This document shows positions 14,093 through 23,085 of a stretch of DNA of 42,822 nt, piece by piece; the first letter of the stretch is position 1; each line of letters opens with the position of its first letter. The stretch is from a virus. Under the pieces are notes generated by a model. That model did no database searches. It was not told where the DNA came from and worked only from the letters and a program-made list of their open reading frames with translations. Location of the stretch: IMG/VR virus record IMGVR_UViG_3300006121_000017, positions 1 to 42,822 of that record. One strand, 5' to 3'. Both the position numbers and the translations under genes were made by a program.

Positions 14093-14749
14093 ATGGCAAG
14101 TTCAACACTAGCTACCTATAACTCAAGTCTAGCAACTGACCCACTTCGCGGGTTTAGGTTTACTGCTAGCTTTAAGCAATCAGCTGGAGATGCTACTGCT
14201 CCATTTGATAAGCGCATCCAAGACGCTGCTGGAACAGTAACACCACCTACAAGTGGAGTTTCAACTGGCTGGGTCGGAGGATTTACAAACGTCAGTGGGT
14301 TGTCTATCAACACACAGGCTATCCAGTACCGTGAAGGCGGATACAACACCACCGTTCACCAGATTCCTGGCATGACCACATTCTCACCAGTGACATTCTC
14401 ACGTGGTGTTCTATATGGAAATGACCAAGCAATCGCGTGGATGCGCGGTATGTTTTCAGCTGCTCAGGGTTCTGGCCTTAATGGCTCATCTACACCAGGA
14501 AACTTCCGTGTAGATATCACATTGACAGTCAATGACCACCCAAATACAAATGCAACAGCTGATAGAGCCAAAATGGCTTTTAAAATTCACAATGCGTGGA
14601 TTACTGGGCTAAACTATACCGACTTGGATGCAACAAATGGAGCAATCCTTTTTGAAACAATGCAATTGGTTCACGAAGGACTATCTGTTTACTACACCAA
14701 GGCAGACGGAAGCCCAGCAGACCCAGATACACCTCTAGCAACACTCTAA
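14093..14749 (+). CDS. tail tube protein (gp19-like)
   Basis: 218 residues: DPLRGFRFTASFKQSAGDA at the N-terminus, GGFTNVSGLSINTQAIQYRE (the usual G-F-T-x-V-S-G-L strand of tube proteins), then HQIPGMTTFSPVTFSRGVLY and a C-terminal LFETMQLVHEGLSVYY. Matches the T4 gp19-like family by layout and size. AAAGGAG precedes the ATG. It immediately follows the sheath gene as in most contractile-tail phages. Confidence 0.92.
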   Translation: MASSTLATYNSSLATDPLRGFRFTASFKQSAGDATAPFDKRIQDAAGTVTPPTSGVSTGWVGGFTNVSGLSINTQAIQYREGGYNTTVHQIPGMTTFSPVTFSRGVLYGNDQAIAWMRGMFSAAQGSGLNGSSTPGNFRVDITLTVNDHPNTNATADRAKMAFKIHNAWITGLNYTDLDATNGAILFETMQLVHEGLSVYYTKADGSPADPDTPLATL

Positions 14750-14774
14750 GACTAATTAATTAGGAGAACTACAC

Positions 14775-15566
14775 GTGACACAAGTTATTACAGATGCAGA
14801 CTTAGTAAATAAGTTTGCGCAACAGGCAATGGAGGAGCCCGCTCAAGTAATTGAGACCAAGGCTCCTCTAGGGCCAGAAGTCAGATTACCTGGCGGCTTT
14901 ATAGAAAATGGTGAAGTCATTAAGACAGCAGAAGTTCGAGAGCTAACTGGTATTGATGAAGAGGCTATTGCCAAAGCGTCAACTACTGGTAAAGCCCTTA
15001 ACGTTCTTTTGCAAAGAGGTCTTGTCAAGATTGGCTCAAGGGATGCAACCATTGAGGATTTAGACAAGCTCCTATCTGGTGATCGCGACGCTATCTTAAT
15101 AGGTGTGCGCCGTATTACTTTTGGAGACACTCTTGACTTATCTATTGTTTGCGGTAATTGTGCAGAGTCTCAAGACGTTTCTATTGACCTTGAGGTTGAT
15201 GTGCCAACTAAGACTCTCAATGACCCTGCAGCAGATAGAACTTGGAGAGTAGAGACAAAGAAAGGTTACGTAACAGTAACCCTTCCTACAGGTCTTACTC
15301 AAAAGAAACTATTAGAAAATGCAGAAAAAACTTCTGCAGAAATTAATACTTTACTTCTATCTGGATGTGTTTTATCAGTAAATGATGTGCCTTCTATGGG
15401 AGCAAGCACAGTATTAAATCTAAGCATGTCTGACCGCACAAAGATTATTGAATCTATTCTTGACCGTAACCCAGGCCCACGCCTTGGGGAGGTGAAGAAG
15501 ACCTGCAAGGCATGTGGTGAAGCTATCGCTCTCCCACTTAGTCTTGTCGATTTGTTTCGCCTATAG
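14775..15566 (+). CDS. tail assembly chaperone, T4 gp26-like (upstream frame)
   Basis: 263 residues. Zinc-ribbon-like cysteine pairs C126/C129 (IVCGNC) and C244/C247 (KTCKAC), with an N-terminal EVRLPGGFIENGEVIKTAEV. The T4_baseplate/gp26-like proteins have this layout and act as tail assembly chaperones between tube and tape measure genes. GTG start with TAGGAG 8 bases before. The frame ends in SLVDLFRL at a TAG (15564-15566), while the expected continuation of the family is found in the +1 frame (see next feature), so a longer fusion product is likely. Confidence 0.75.
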   Translation: MTQVITDADLVNKFAQQAMEEPAQVIETKAPLGPEVRLPGGFIENGEVIKTAEVRELTGIDEEAIAKASTTGKALNVLLQRGLVKIGSRDATIEDLDKLLSGDRDAILIGVRRITFGDTLDLSIVCGNCAESQDVSIDLEVDVPTKTLNDPAADRTWRVETKKGYVTVTLPTGLTQKKLLENAEKTSAEINTLLLSGCVLSVNDVPSMGASTVLNLSMSDRTKIIESILDRNPGPRLGEVKKTCKACGEAIALPLSLVDLFRL

Positions 15567-15708
15567 CGAAGCAGATTATGAAAAATTGCTTGACCAGTAC
15601 GAATCTATAACAAGAACTTTTACTGGTTGGACACTAGCAGATATAAGAAGTTTATCTGCTAGAGAAAGAATTAACTGGATTGAGCGCGCTATGCGAGGTA
15701 GGAGGTAA
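15514..15708 (+). CDS. tail assembly chaperone, downstream frame (probably made by +1 frameshift)
   Basis: The informative part is SEADYEKLLDQYESITRTF followed by TGWTLADIRSLSARERINWI, a helical domain typical of the C-terminal piece of tail chaperones. It lies +1 relative to the 263-residue frame and its open frame extends upstream only to 15496, so the two overlap at 15496-15566. A GTG at 15514 gives a formal start but the residues before AYSEADYE look like noise. A +1 slip on TTT-C (15555-15558) would give ...SLVDLF-AYSEADYE..., a 310-residue fusion. Independent initiation cannot be excluded. It ends just before AGGAGG of the tape measure gene. Confidence 0.65.
   Translation: MVKLSLSHLVLSICFAYSEADYEKLLDQYESITRTFTGWTLADIRSLSARERINWIERAMRGRR
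15552..15566 (+). other. candidate +1 frameshift site before TAG stop
   Basis: Frame-0 codons are TTG TTT CGC CTA TAG. tRNA-Phe can pair with both TTT and the overlapping TTC (15556-15558), and the nearby stop would favour a pause. The +1 frame then continues without a stop for 49 codons. Bypassing or a -2 slip would reach the same frame. Confidence 0.5.
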
Positions 15709-15710
15709 AA

Positions 15711-17669
15711 ATGGCTGACGATAGTAAAACCGCTATGGGCATTGGCGGAATATCAAATACTGTTACTAGTATTAACAAAGATATTTTGCAATTAGCTTCA
15801 ACCATTGAAAACACACTCCTACCTAAAGTCCAAGCCCTTTCATCAGCCTTTAAAGGTATGGGGATGGGTGGCGGTGGAGGTGGCGTTAACCAAGTAATGT
15901 CAGGTCCTGGTGGAGGAAACGCTAATAGAATAGCTATGGGAGTGTCTGCTGCAAGCGCTGCCTTTGGCGCTATGCCTAGTGTGCCCACCGCTGTTATGCA
16001 AGACCTATTAACACAGCGTGCATCATTTTATGGGCTTGGTGGAGCAAATGGTGCTGGCGGAGTTCGTTCTTTACAAAAGAGTTTAGCCTATGGCGGAACA
16101 GCTCTTAATAGCATGGACACAACAAATGCAATTATTGCCGCTCAAAATGCTGGCCTTGGAGGCGTAAGCAACTTTAATAAAGTTATGGCTGGGGCAGCTC
16201 AAGCCTCTAATATAACTCCTGGTATTGGTATTACTGGGGCAGCAACGGCAATTGCTGGAACAATGAACGCTCCTACAACCGTAAACCTTGCCAGAACAAT
16301 TGGAATTAACATTCGCGGTGCTGATGGAAGCATGATGCCTTTCCCACAACTAGTAGATAAAATTTGGGCGTTTATTAGCCAAAATAGCGGTGGACGTGGC
16401 ATGGATAAAAAGTCTCTTCAATATTCTATGCAACCAGGTTACGGCGTATACAACATGCTAAGTGGTCTTTTTAATGGCGACCCAACAATGATTAAAATGG
16501 TTTCAGATGCTCTTCTTGTAAAAGCAACTTTTAATGGACAAGCAGTAGGAACAATTAGCAGAGAACAAATGGTCAATGCTGGAATTCAATCCGCAACTGT
16601 GCGTAATATGGCTAGTCAAACAGCTGCTCAAACAAGTTTACTTACAGCAACCGCCTCTGCTACTGCTGGAGGCTATGCTGGTGCTGCTGATATAGGAACA
16701 GGTATGAACAATCTTGCAGCCTCTATGAGCAATTTAACTGCAGTGCTTGGTGGAGGAAAAGGATTAGGAACTGGAGTTTTAGGCCTTGGTGGAGGCGCAA
16801 TGGGCAGCTTAGGAAAAGTTGGAATTGGATTTGCTGTTAAAAGTTTATTTAAAGATGCACCAGAAATGCTACTAAAGCTTTTACCTTTACTAGGACTTGC
16901 TTTAGAAACTGGCGGCCCTGCCCAAGGAAATATGCCGTACGTTGTTGGTGAAAAAGGCCCAGAGCTATTTATCCCTAAGACTGACGGAACAGTTATACCT
17001 AACAATATGTTTAAAGAAAGTGGTGGTGGAGTATCCTCATATGGAGCGGCTGGACCTAAAACAGCATTAACAGATAGTCAATTAAAGAATGTTCTTAAAG
17101 CAGCTGGTTTTAAAGGCGCCTCTTTAGATACAGCATTTAATGTAGCACGTATGGAATCTGGTGGAAGACCAGGCGCGCTTAACCCAAATTCTAGTACTGG
17201 AGATTACTCTGAAGGTCTTTTTCAAATTAATATGATTGGTGATTTAGGTAGAAAAAGAAATGCACAGTATTTAAAAGACTATGCTTCTATTGGTTATACT
17301 GGTCCTCAAAGCCTTTACAATCCAGCAATTAATGCAAAAATTGCTTATGATATTTCTCATGGCGGAACTACGTGGAGCAACGCTTGGACTAATACCGCTA
17401 GAAAACTTGGAATAATTGACGCTGGTGGCTCTTCTATGGGCGGAGGAGTGGCGTCAATAAATAGCGTGGCTCAATCGGGCGACCCAACCGCTGCATCAAG
17501 ATTTGCTGCTGCTCAAGCTGCTGCTTTTGGAGGAGGAGCTGGTGGCGGTGGAAACATTAATTATGGTGGGTTTACTATCAATGTAAACGGAATAACAGAC
17601 CCAAATAAAGTTGCCTCAGAAGTTAAAAAGATTTTACAAAATCCTACTCAAACGATAGGAAAGAAATAA
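15711..17669 (+). CDS. tape measure protein with C-terminal lytic transglycosylase domain
   Basis: 652 residues, Gly/Ala-rich and helical in the first 400, with hydrophobic stretches (LLKLLPLLGLALETG). Then MPYVVGEKGPELFIPKTDGT (about 403-423), a motif common near the end of tape measure proteins. Residues about 450-570 form an SLT-type muralytic domain: NVARMESGGRPGALNP with likely catalytic E482, GDYSEGLFQINM, and AYDISHGGTTWSNAW. The tape measure sets tail length and the muralytic domain locally opens the cell wall during DNA entry. At about 1.5 angstrom per residue the length suggests a tail near 60-100 nm. AGGAGG precedes the ATG. Confidence 0.88.
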   Translation: MADDSKTAMGIGGISNTVTSINKDILQLASTIENTLLPKVQALSSAFKGMGMGGGGGGVNQVMSGPGGGNANRIAMGVSAASAAFGAMPSVPTAVMQDLLTQRASFYGLGGANGAGGVRSLQKSLAYGGTALNSMDTTNAIIAAQNAGLGGVSNFNKVMAGAAQASNITPGIGITGAATAIAGTMNAPTTVNLARTIGINIRGADGSMMPFPQLVDKIWAFISQNSGGRGMDKKSLQYSMQPGYGVYNMLSGLFNGDPTMIKMVSDALLVKATFNGQAVGTISREQMVNAGIQSATVRNMASQTAAQTSLLTATASATAGGYAGAADIGTGMNNLAASMSNLTAVLGGGKGLGTGVLGLGGGAMGSLGKVGIGFAVKSLFKDAPEMLLKLLPLLGLALETGGPAQGNMPYVVGEKGPELFIPKTDGTVIPNNMFKESGGGVSSYGAAGPKTALTDSQLKNVLKAAGFKGASLDTAFNVARMESGGRPGALNPNSSTGDYSEGLFQINMIGDLGRKRNAQYLKDYASIGYTGPQSLYNPAINAKIAYDISHGGTTWSNAWTNTARKLGIIDAGGSSMGGGVASINSVAQSGDPTAASRFAAAQAAAFGGGAGGGGNINYGGFTINVNGITDPNKVASEVKKILQNPTQTIGKK

Positions 17670-18797
17670 ATGGCAACAACTTTTGGAGGAATTCCAGTAC
17701 CTAATTCACCTATGGGCTCTGGTAAAGGGGCGTTTTCCCCAGTAAATACGGCTAAATTGGATCCACAAGTTGCTCGTGTGGTTAAAGAAGCTATTGCTGT
17801 AAACAAAACACTGGGAATTAATACAAAAAAAGCCCCAGTTCAAATCTCTGGATTCACTAACCTATACGATTTTAATGGAAAAGTTGTTCAAAAAGGATCT
17901 TCAGGACAGCAATCAAAACCAGGACCAATACCGTTTACCCCTGCTACCTACGCGGCCCCAACAACAATGCAGTTTAACTTACCTCCACATGCTTGGAGTT
18001 TGCCTTTAAATCCATCTAAAACAGATACCTCTATTTATAGGGGTAATGTTGTAGATAACTCAACACGTAGAGCTATCATGTGGTATTACGCAGACGCAAC
18101 AGGCGTTAGTACCAATGGTATTTTGACCCCAAGCAATACCACGTCAAAAAGCACAACAACTGGAACCACAACATCTTCTGATACAAATACGCATTGGGGC
18201 TTTCAATTCTTGTGGAATCCACAGCAATTTAGCAGTGTATTAACAAGAAACGCTAATGTGGTACCTAGTGCTTTAGACGCTCATGCTGCTTTGAGCGGTC
18301 TTTTTACAGCTATGGAAGCTATTCAACTAACTATTGTAATCGATAGAGTTAATGACTTTGCTTGTTTTAAAAGCTCATACTCCCCATATGCTGCTTCTCC
18401 AGCTTCAACTTTTGCTGATTATTACAATGCGGGCGGTACTGCAGGTAAACTACAAGATATCCCAACCCTTATTGATGATTTAATGAAAAAGGGTACTATG
18501 GCAGACATTGAGTTTATATATAAAATGATTAACGGATCTGGACGAATGGACAGCTCTGGGGCAGACCTTGTTTGGGTAAACGCATTAAACAGAAAAACTG
18601 CAGACTTATCATTTTTGTCCCCTACCGCAATCGCACTTCAATTAGGTCCAAATCCAGACAGCCTTTCCTATGTAGGTTGGATAGAGAGTTTAAATATAAA
18701 CCACACTATGTTTACAGAAGACATGATCCCAATTCATTCAGAGATTACGTTAAACTTCAACGCATTCTCTCGAGTCTCATTGCTAAGTAAAGGGTAA
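17670..18797 (+). CDS. putative baseplate hub / tail tube initiator-type protein
   Basis: 375 residues. The N-terminal 130 residues are low-complexity (Pro, Ser, Gly). A core follows with THWGFQFLWNPQQFSSVLTR, LQLTIVIDRVNDFA-type strands (AIQLTIVIDRVNDF) and the C-terminal DSLSYVGWIESLNINHTMFT and PIHSEITLNFNAFSRV. Proteins at this place between tape measure and the LysM-like gene initiate the tube or attach it to the hub. The ending, a strand pair with FTEDMIPIHSEITLNF, resembles such tube-initiator/hub proteins. The specific family is not recognised with certainty. Confidence 0.5.
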   Translation: MATTFGGIPVPNSPMGSGKGAFSPVNTAKLDPQVARVVKEAIAVNKTLGINTKKAPVQISGFTNLYDFNGKVVQKGSSGQQSKPGPIPFTPATYAAPTTMQFNLPPHAWSLPLNPSKTDTSIYRGNVVDNSTRRAIMWYYADATGVSTNGILTPSNTTSKSTTTGTTTSSDTNTHWGFQFLWNPQQFSSVLTRNANVVPSALDAHAALSGLFTAMEAIQLTIVIDRVNDFACFKSSYSPYAASPASTFADYYNAGGTAGKLQDIPTLIDDLMKKGTMADIEFIYKMINGSGRMDSSGADLVWVNALNRKTADLSFLSPTAIALQLGPNPDSLSYVGWIESLNINHTMFTEDMIPIHSEITLNFNAFSRVSLLSKG

Positions 18798-18799
18798 TA

Positions 18800-19081
18800 A
18801 TGACAATTTATAAAGGATCTAGATACGAGTACTCTACAATTGATTTTGTATCTAAAACTGTAAATGGACAAGCTAACCCAATTGTTTTTTATGACTTTAC
18901 AACTTTGGGTGGATTAACATACATTGAGCATGAATATGTTGAAGGAGAACGCTTAGACCAAATAGCGTTTAAATATTATAGAGATCCTGCTTTTTGGTGG
19001 ATTATTCCTGAATTTAATCCTCAAGTTACTGACTTTACAGCTATTCCAGTAGGGACGGTTTTAAAGATACCAAATGTTTAA
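18800..19081 (+). CDS. LysM-like baseplate protein (gpX/gp53-like)
   Basis: 93 residues. The segment EGERLDQIAFKYYRDPAFWW followed by IIPEFNPQVTD and PVGTVLKIPNV is a LysM-type fold: an E-x-L-x-x-I-A helix, then W-I-I-x-x-x-N, then a final L-x-I-P strand. P2 gpX and T4 gp53 use such domains at the tail-baseplate junction. Overlaps the next gene by 8 bases. Peptidoglycan binding is not implied. Confidence 0.75.
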   Translation: MTIYKGSRYEYSTIDFVSKTVNGQANPIVFYDFTTLGGLTYIEHEYVEGERLDQIAFKYYRDPAFWWIIPEFNPQVTDFTAIPVGTVLKIPNV

Positions 19082-20405
19082 TTACGTTACAGTAACTTTT
19101 CCAAATACAACCGTGGGTCCTTCATACGTTTACTCCATGCAATTTTACCAAACTAAATACGAGCATGAGATAGCCGTAATTCAATTTAGAGACTGGGCTG
19201 TTAGGTATGATGTTGTGGAAAGCGGTTCTCCTGTACAGTTTACTATTGGCAACTCTAAAACTTCAAAAACTTTTAAAGGGTATGTTCACCATGTAAATGT
19301 AAATAGAACTCCTGGTTCATTTTTAACAGAAATAGTTGTCCTCGGGGCCTCTATGGTTATGAAAAATGAATCACAATACGTGTATAAAGGTCTTTCTGCC
19401 GATGCAATTATTCAAAAAATTGCTAAAAAATATAAATTTGTTGCCTTTACCATTGGTCACCCCCGTATATATCCTCAAGTATCCCAAGCTGGTCATACAG
19501 ATTGGGAGTTAATGGTTAGGTTGGCTAAACAATCAGGATATAGCCTGAGAGCCGAAAACACAGAAATTTACTTTCAGCCAATGCTTTATGAATACACAAG
19601 TAAACGGTCAGAAGCATCTTATTTTGTAATGCGTGATTCAAATGACCCTAATGGCTCTACCATATACTCTTTTGAACCAATAATTGGTGAGTCTATAACC
19701 TATGACGGAGATATGAAATCTGCTGTGGCGGTGTCTGGTTTAGACACAGCAACCACTACACCTATAGCTTTAACAACTAAAAATAAAGCAAAAACAACTA
19801 AAACTAAAAGTTCTGCTGAATTTTTTGATAAATTTCATACCCATGTTGTAGCCAATAACCCAGCAATTGCTAAACACGAGTCAAAAGCTGCGGATGATAG
19901 AAACGCATTTCCTTACAGAGCCACAGTAGAGGTGTTAGGCAACCCTACTTTAAGACCAGATTTGCCTATTTACTTAGATGGCTTAGGCAATTACTACACT
20001 GGTTATTGGACCATTCTTAGCGCAGAGCATAAAGTTATAGAAAAAGAAAGAAATAGCCAAATTTATACAACTATCCTTACTGTAGGAACTGATTCTTTAG
20101 GAACAGCTGCTACCTGGACAGATGGAAAATTAATTACAAAACCATCAGCTACTCCAGCAAGAACTGTTATCCCTAATGTTCGTCAAACTGCGGTTGTACC
20201 GACCTCTAAGATACTAAAAACATCTCCTAACCTGGGACCTCAATCAGTTGGTTCATTTGGAACTTTAAACAACAGAGCTAAAACTACAACCAATGGTCCA
20301 GTCTGGGTTTCTTCAACCGCTACACTTAACCCAGTTTCTCAAGCAAACGGAAGCAAAGCTCAAACTGCTAACAGACTATTGACAAAGATACCGAGCATAT
20401 TATGA
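19074..20405 (+). CDS. baseplate hub protein (gp27/gpD-like)
   Basis: 443 residues. Two tube-like beta barrels are suggested: YSMQFYQTKYEHEIAVIQFR with SPVQFTIGNSKTSKTFKGYV, then YKGLSADAIIQKIAKKYKF. TDWELMVRLAKQSGYSLRAE is the conserved W-x-x-x-x-x-L-A-x-x-x-G-Y helix of gpD/VgrG-type hubs. A C-terminal FPYRATVEVLGNPTLRPDLP gives the last hub domain. It forms the trimeric hub that carries the OB spike protein encoded next. The final 80 residues (Thr, Pro, Ser, Asn-rich) look flexible. Confidence 0.85.
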   Translation: MFNYVTVTFPNTTVGPSYVYSMQFYQTKYEHEIAVIQFRDWAVRYDVVESGSPVQFTIGNSKTSKTFKGYVHHVNVNRTPGSFLTEIVVLGASMVMKNESQYVYKGLSADAIIQKIAKKYKFVAFTIGHPRIYPQVSQAGHTDWELMVRLAKQSGYSLRAENTEIYFQPMLYEYTSKRSEASYFVMRDSNDPNGSTIYSFEPIIGESITYDGDMKSAVAVSGLDTATTTPIALTTKNKAKTTKTKSSAEFFDKFHTHVVANNPAIAKHESKAADDRNAFPYRATVEVLGNPTLRPDLPIYLDGLGNYYTGYWTILSAEHKVIEKERNSQIYTTILTVGTDSLGTAATWTDGKLITKPSATPARTVIPNVRQTAVVPTSKILKTSPNLGPQSVGSFGTLNNRAKTTTNGPVWVSSTATLNPVSQANGSKAQTANRLLTKIPSIL

Positions 20406-20917
20406 ATGAAGATAAGCGCTTTTACGGAATATACGAGGGCATTTGCACCAATAATCAAGACCCTACTAAGAAGTCTATGATTAAATTAAAAGTTCCTCAA
20501 GTATTGGGGGACGCTGAAACAGACTGGGCAAAACCTTGCCTTCCTGTAACAGACAACTCCAATCATCCTGACCACATAGCGCATACGGCTGCTCAAGTAG
20601 CCGCCTTACTTGTAAACCACACGGACACAATTACAACAAGTTCGGTAAATGATGGTGGAACAGGGTCTAGCTCACATTCCCACACCGTAACTCTTAATGC
20701 TGCGCATAGTGGTAACTCAGGAACTCTAAAGCACCCTCATGTTACAACAGTAAGTAAAACAAATAAATGGAATGCTTCTTCTGGAGCATATAATGATCTA
20801 ACCAGCACTTTAGAGCACACACCTCATAGACTGGTCCCAGATGTTAAACAAAAAGTATGGGTCATGTTTATTGCAGGAGACCCTAATTTTCCAGTATGGA
20901 TGGGAGTTGAACTATGA
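20402..20917 (+). CDS. baseplate spike OB-fold protein (gp5/gpV-like) with His-rich insertion
   Basis: 171 residues. The OB fold is seen as FYGIYEGICTNNQDPTKKSM, IKLKVPQVLG, DWAKPCLPV and VWVMFIAGDPNFPVWMG. Between strands (about residues 55-140) is an insertion with HSH (92-94), H102 and HPH (111-113). No beta-helix needle or PAAR protein is visible here or next door. Family members form the central spike that pierces the membrane, and their tips often hold an iron ion on His residues. The inserted His cluster might do the same; this is inference. Overlaps both neighbours by 4 bases. Confidence 0.8.
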   Translation: MNEDKRFYGIYEGICTNNQDPTKKSMIKLKVPQVLGDAETDWAKPCLPVTDNSNHPDHIAHTAAQVAALLVNHTDTITTSSVNDGGTGSSSHSHTVTLNAAHSGNSGTLKHPHVTTVSKTNKWNASSGAYNDLTSTLEHTPHRLVPDVKQKVWVMFIAGDPNFPVWMGVEL

Positions 20918-21327
20918 GTAAAGCAATAGCTTTGCCTTTTTCTTTTGATGATAATGGGGCTATCTACAACACTAGCGATCAGAAAAAAATAATGCAAGAC
21001 CGAGTAGTTCTTGCAATTATGACTTTAGTTAGTGAAAGGGTCATGCGTCCTGGTTATGGAACAAGAGTTCGTGCTTCATCTTTTGAAAATAATAATGCGG
21101 CAGTTGCTATGATTAAAAAAGAAATCTCACAAGGCTTCTCTCAAATGCTTCCTTACTTAACTCTTATTTCTGTAGACCCCTCTATAAGTCAAGATGATGG
21201 TCATTTAGATGTATCAATTACCTATAAGTACGGTAGTTCTCAGAACCCTGAGACTGTAACGATTAAAACTGATATTCTTAGCCAAGCTGGGGATGTAATC
21301 ACGGAGGTTCCATATGGCAACAAGTAA
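20914..21327 (+). CDS. baseplate wedge protein (gp25/GPW-like)
   Basis: 137 residues. MQDRVVLAIMTLVSERVMRP, GYGTRVRA, a helix AVAMIKKEISQGFSQMLPYL, then TLISVDPSI and LDVSITYKYG. This is the gp25-like/lysozyme-superfamily wedge signature (R-x-L-x-x-x-G-x-G and a final I-x-Y-x-V strand). Wedge proteins bridge sheath and baseplate. Start overlaps the previous stop (ATGA). Followed by the J-like wedge gene as in P2 and T4. Confidence 0.9.
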   Translation: MSKAIALPFSFDDNGAIYNTSDQKKIMQDRVVLAIMTLVSERVMRPGYGTRVRASSFENNNAAVAMIKKEISQGFSQMLPYLTLISVDPSISQDDGHLDVSITYKYGSSQNPETVTIKTDILSQAGDVITEVPYGNK

Positions 21328-23083
21328 CTATGTACCGTCTATAGACTACACATCTAGAGACTACGCATCAATTTTGTCTGATATGACAACCTTGATACCT
21401 AACTTCTCCCCTAATTGGACAAACCGCGACCCTGCAGACTTTGGTATGACCCTGTTGGAGCTGTTCTCCTACATGGGAGATATCCTCAACTATTACATTG
21501 ACCGCGCTGCTAACGAAGCTTTTATTGCCACAGCCACTCAACGCTCAAGCGTTCTTCAAATAGCCAATCTTCTTGGGTATACACCTACAGATATAACAGC
21601 AGCAACTGTAACGTTAACTTTTCAAAATTCAACTGGCTCTATTATTACAATTCCAGCACTTACTCAGGTAGCTACCTCACTAGTTCAAAACGCAACTACA
21701 ACTCAGATTGTATTTGAAACAGACTCAGCTCTATCCATACCTGCTGCTTCTGGTGCTGTTAATGGGTCAGCTACAGTAACCGCCACTCAAGGTGAAACTG
21801 TTTATAATGAAGTAATCGGTACTTCAGACGGCAGTGCAAATCAAACATACCAATTATCAAATAACTCAGTTATTAATTCATCAGTTCAAATTACAATCAA
21901 TGGCGTGTCGTATCAAAAAGTTAATTATCTAATTGATTCAAATAGTTATGATCCAGTTTTTACAACGTTTACTAATGCAGACGGCTATACATACATAAAA
22001 TTTGGTGATAGCGTCAGTGGACGTATTCCTCCAAATGGAATTGCTATATATGCAACTTATAGAATTGGAGCAGGTTCGTTAGGAAATGTAGCCTCCAATA
22101 CAATTAATTACATTATAAATGTTCCTAGTTCTATTATACCTGTTGGGTTAACAGTTGCAAACCAGGACATTTCAATATCTGGTGACGGAGCCGCTACAGG
22201 AGGAGCTGATGCGGAATCAACAGACTCTATTAGAATTAATGCTCCATTAAGTATTCGTGCAATTAACAGAGCTGTATCTTTAACAGATTATGCAGCTCTT
22301 GCTGTGCAGGTATCTGGAGTATCTAAAGCAATAGCAACAGCAAGTGTTTACACATCTGTGACCCTTTACTTTGCTCCTTCTGGAGACCCAGGAGTAGCTA
22401 CAGATAATGTAACCCCTACTACAGTATTTAATACTCTATCTACAAAAATCCTTACCGCTTTAACTGATAGAGCGCCAGCTAATACAACCATTACCTTTCA
22501 ACCTCCTAAATATGTTGGGGTCTACTTAATAGTAAATGTAACCGTTTTGCCACAGTATAAGCAATCCTCTGTTTTAACAAACGTTACAGCGGCCCTAAAC
22601 GCCCTTCTATATATAGACAACGTAGTTTTTGGAGACACACTGGCTGTATCTGACGTTTATTCAGCAATTGCTTCAGTAGATGGGGTTGGGTACCAAAGCA
22701 TAACTAAAATGGTTAGAGCGGACCAAGACCAAACCTATACAATTAACAATAAAGCACTAACATCTAATGTGGCTACCTTAACAACCTCTGCTACCCACAC
22801 GCTAACTGTAGGTCAAACAGTGTCTGTTACAGGAGTAGACTCAACATTTAACGGTACCTTTGTTGTCACTGGAGTTACAACCAATACATTTTCGTATGCT
22901 CTGGTAGCGACTAACGTATCTTCTGCGTCGGCTTCTGGTTCAGTTACAGCCTTGACTGTTGGGAATATTGTTTGCGCCTCTAGCGAAATACCTACTTTAT
23001 ATGAACTAGGAACTACAGCTAGCTCATCTGCAACTGGTATTGGAAGTCTTACAGTAAACGTAACGGGCGGAATTCTTAGCTAA
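21314..23083 (+). CDS. baseplate J-like wedge protein (gp6-like)
   Basis: 589 residues. N-terminus YVPSIDYTSRDYASILSDMT, then ADFGMTLLELFSYMGDILNY, YIDRAANEAFIATATQRSSV and LQIANLLGYTP. Later RAINRAVSLTDYAALAVQVS, typical of the J-like middle, and TNVTAALNALLYIDNVVFGD. The C-terminus carries an extra small beta module (about 475-546, LTSNVATLTTSATHTLTVGQ and STFNGTFVVTGVTTNTFSYA) that recurs twice in the next gene. GGAGG is 6 bases upstream of the ATG, inside the previous gene. Confidence 0.92.
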   Translation: MATSNYVPSIDYTSRDYASILSDMTTLIPNFSPNWTNRDPADFGMTLLELFSYMGDILNYYIDRAANEAFIATATQRSSVLQIANLLGYTPTDITAATVTLTFQNSTGSIITIPALTQVATSLVQNATTTQIVFETDSALSIPAASGAVNGSATVTATQGETVYNEVIGTSDGSANQTYQLSNNSVINSSVQITINGVSYQKVNYLIDSNSYDPVFTTFTNADGYTYIKFGDSVSGRIPPNGIAIYATYRIGAGSLGNVASNTINYIINVPSSIIPVGLTVANQDISISGDGAATGGADAESTDSIRINAPLSIRAINRAVSLTDYAALAVQVSGVSKAIATASVYTSVTLYFAPSGDPGVATDNVTPTTVFNTLSTKILTALTDRAPANTTITFQPPKYVGVYLIVNVTVLPQYKQSSVLTNVTAALNALLYIDNVVFGDTLAVSDVYSAIASVDGVGYQSITKMVRADQDQTYTINNKALTSNVATLTTSATHTLTVGQTVSVTGVDSTFNGTFVVTGVTTNTFSYALVATNVSSASASGSVTALTVGNIVCASSEIPTLYELGTTASSSATGIGSLTVNVTGGILS

Positions 23084-23085
23084 CC

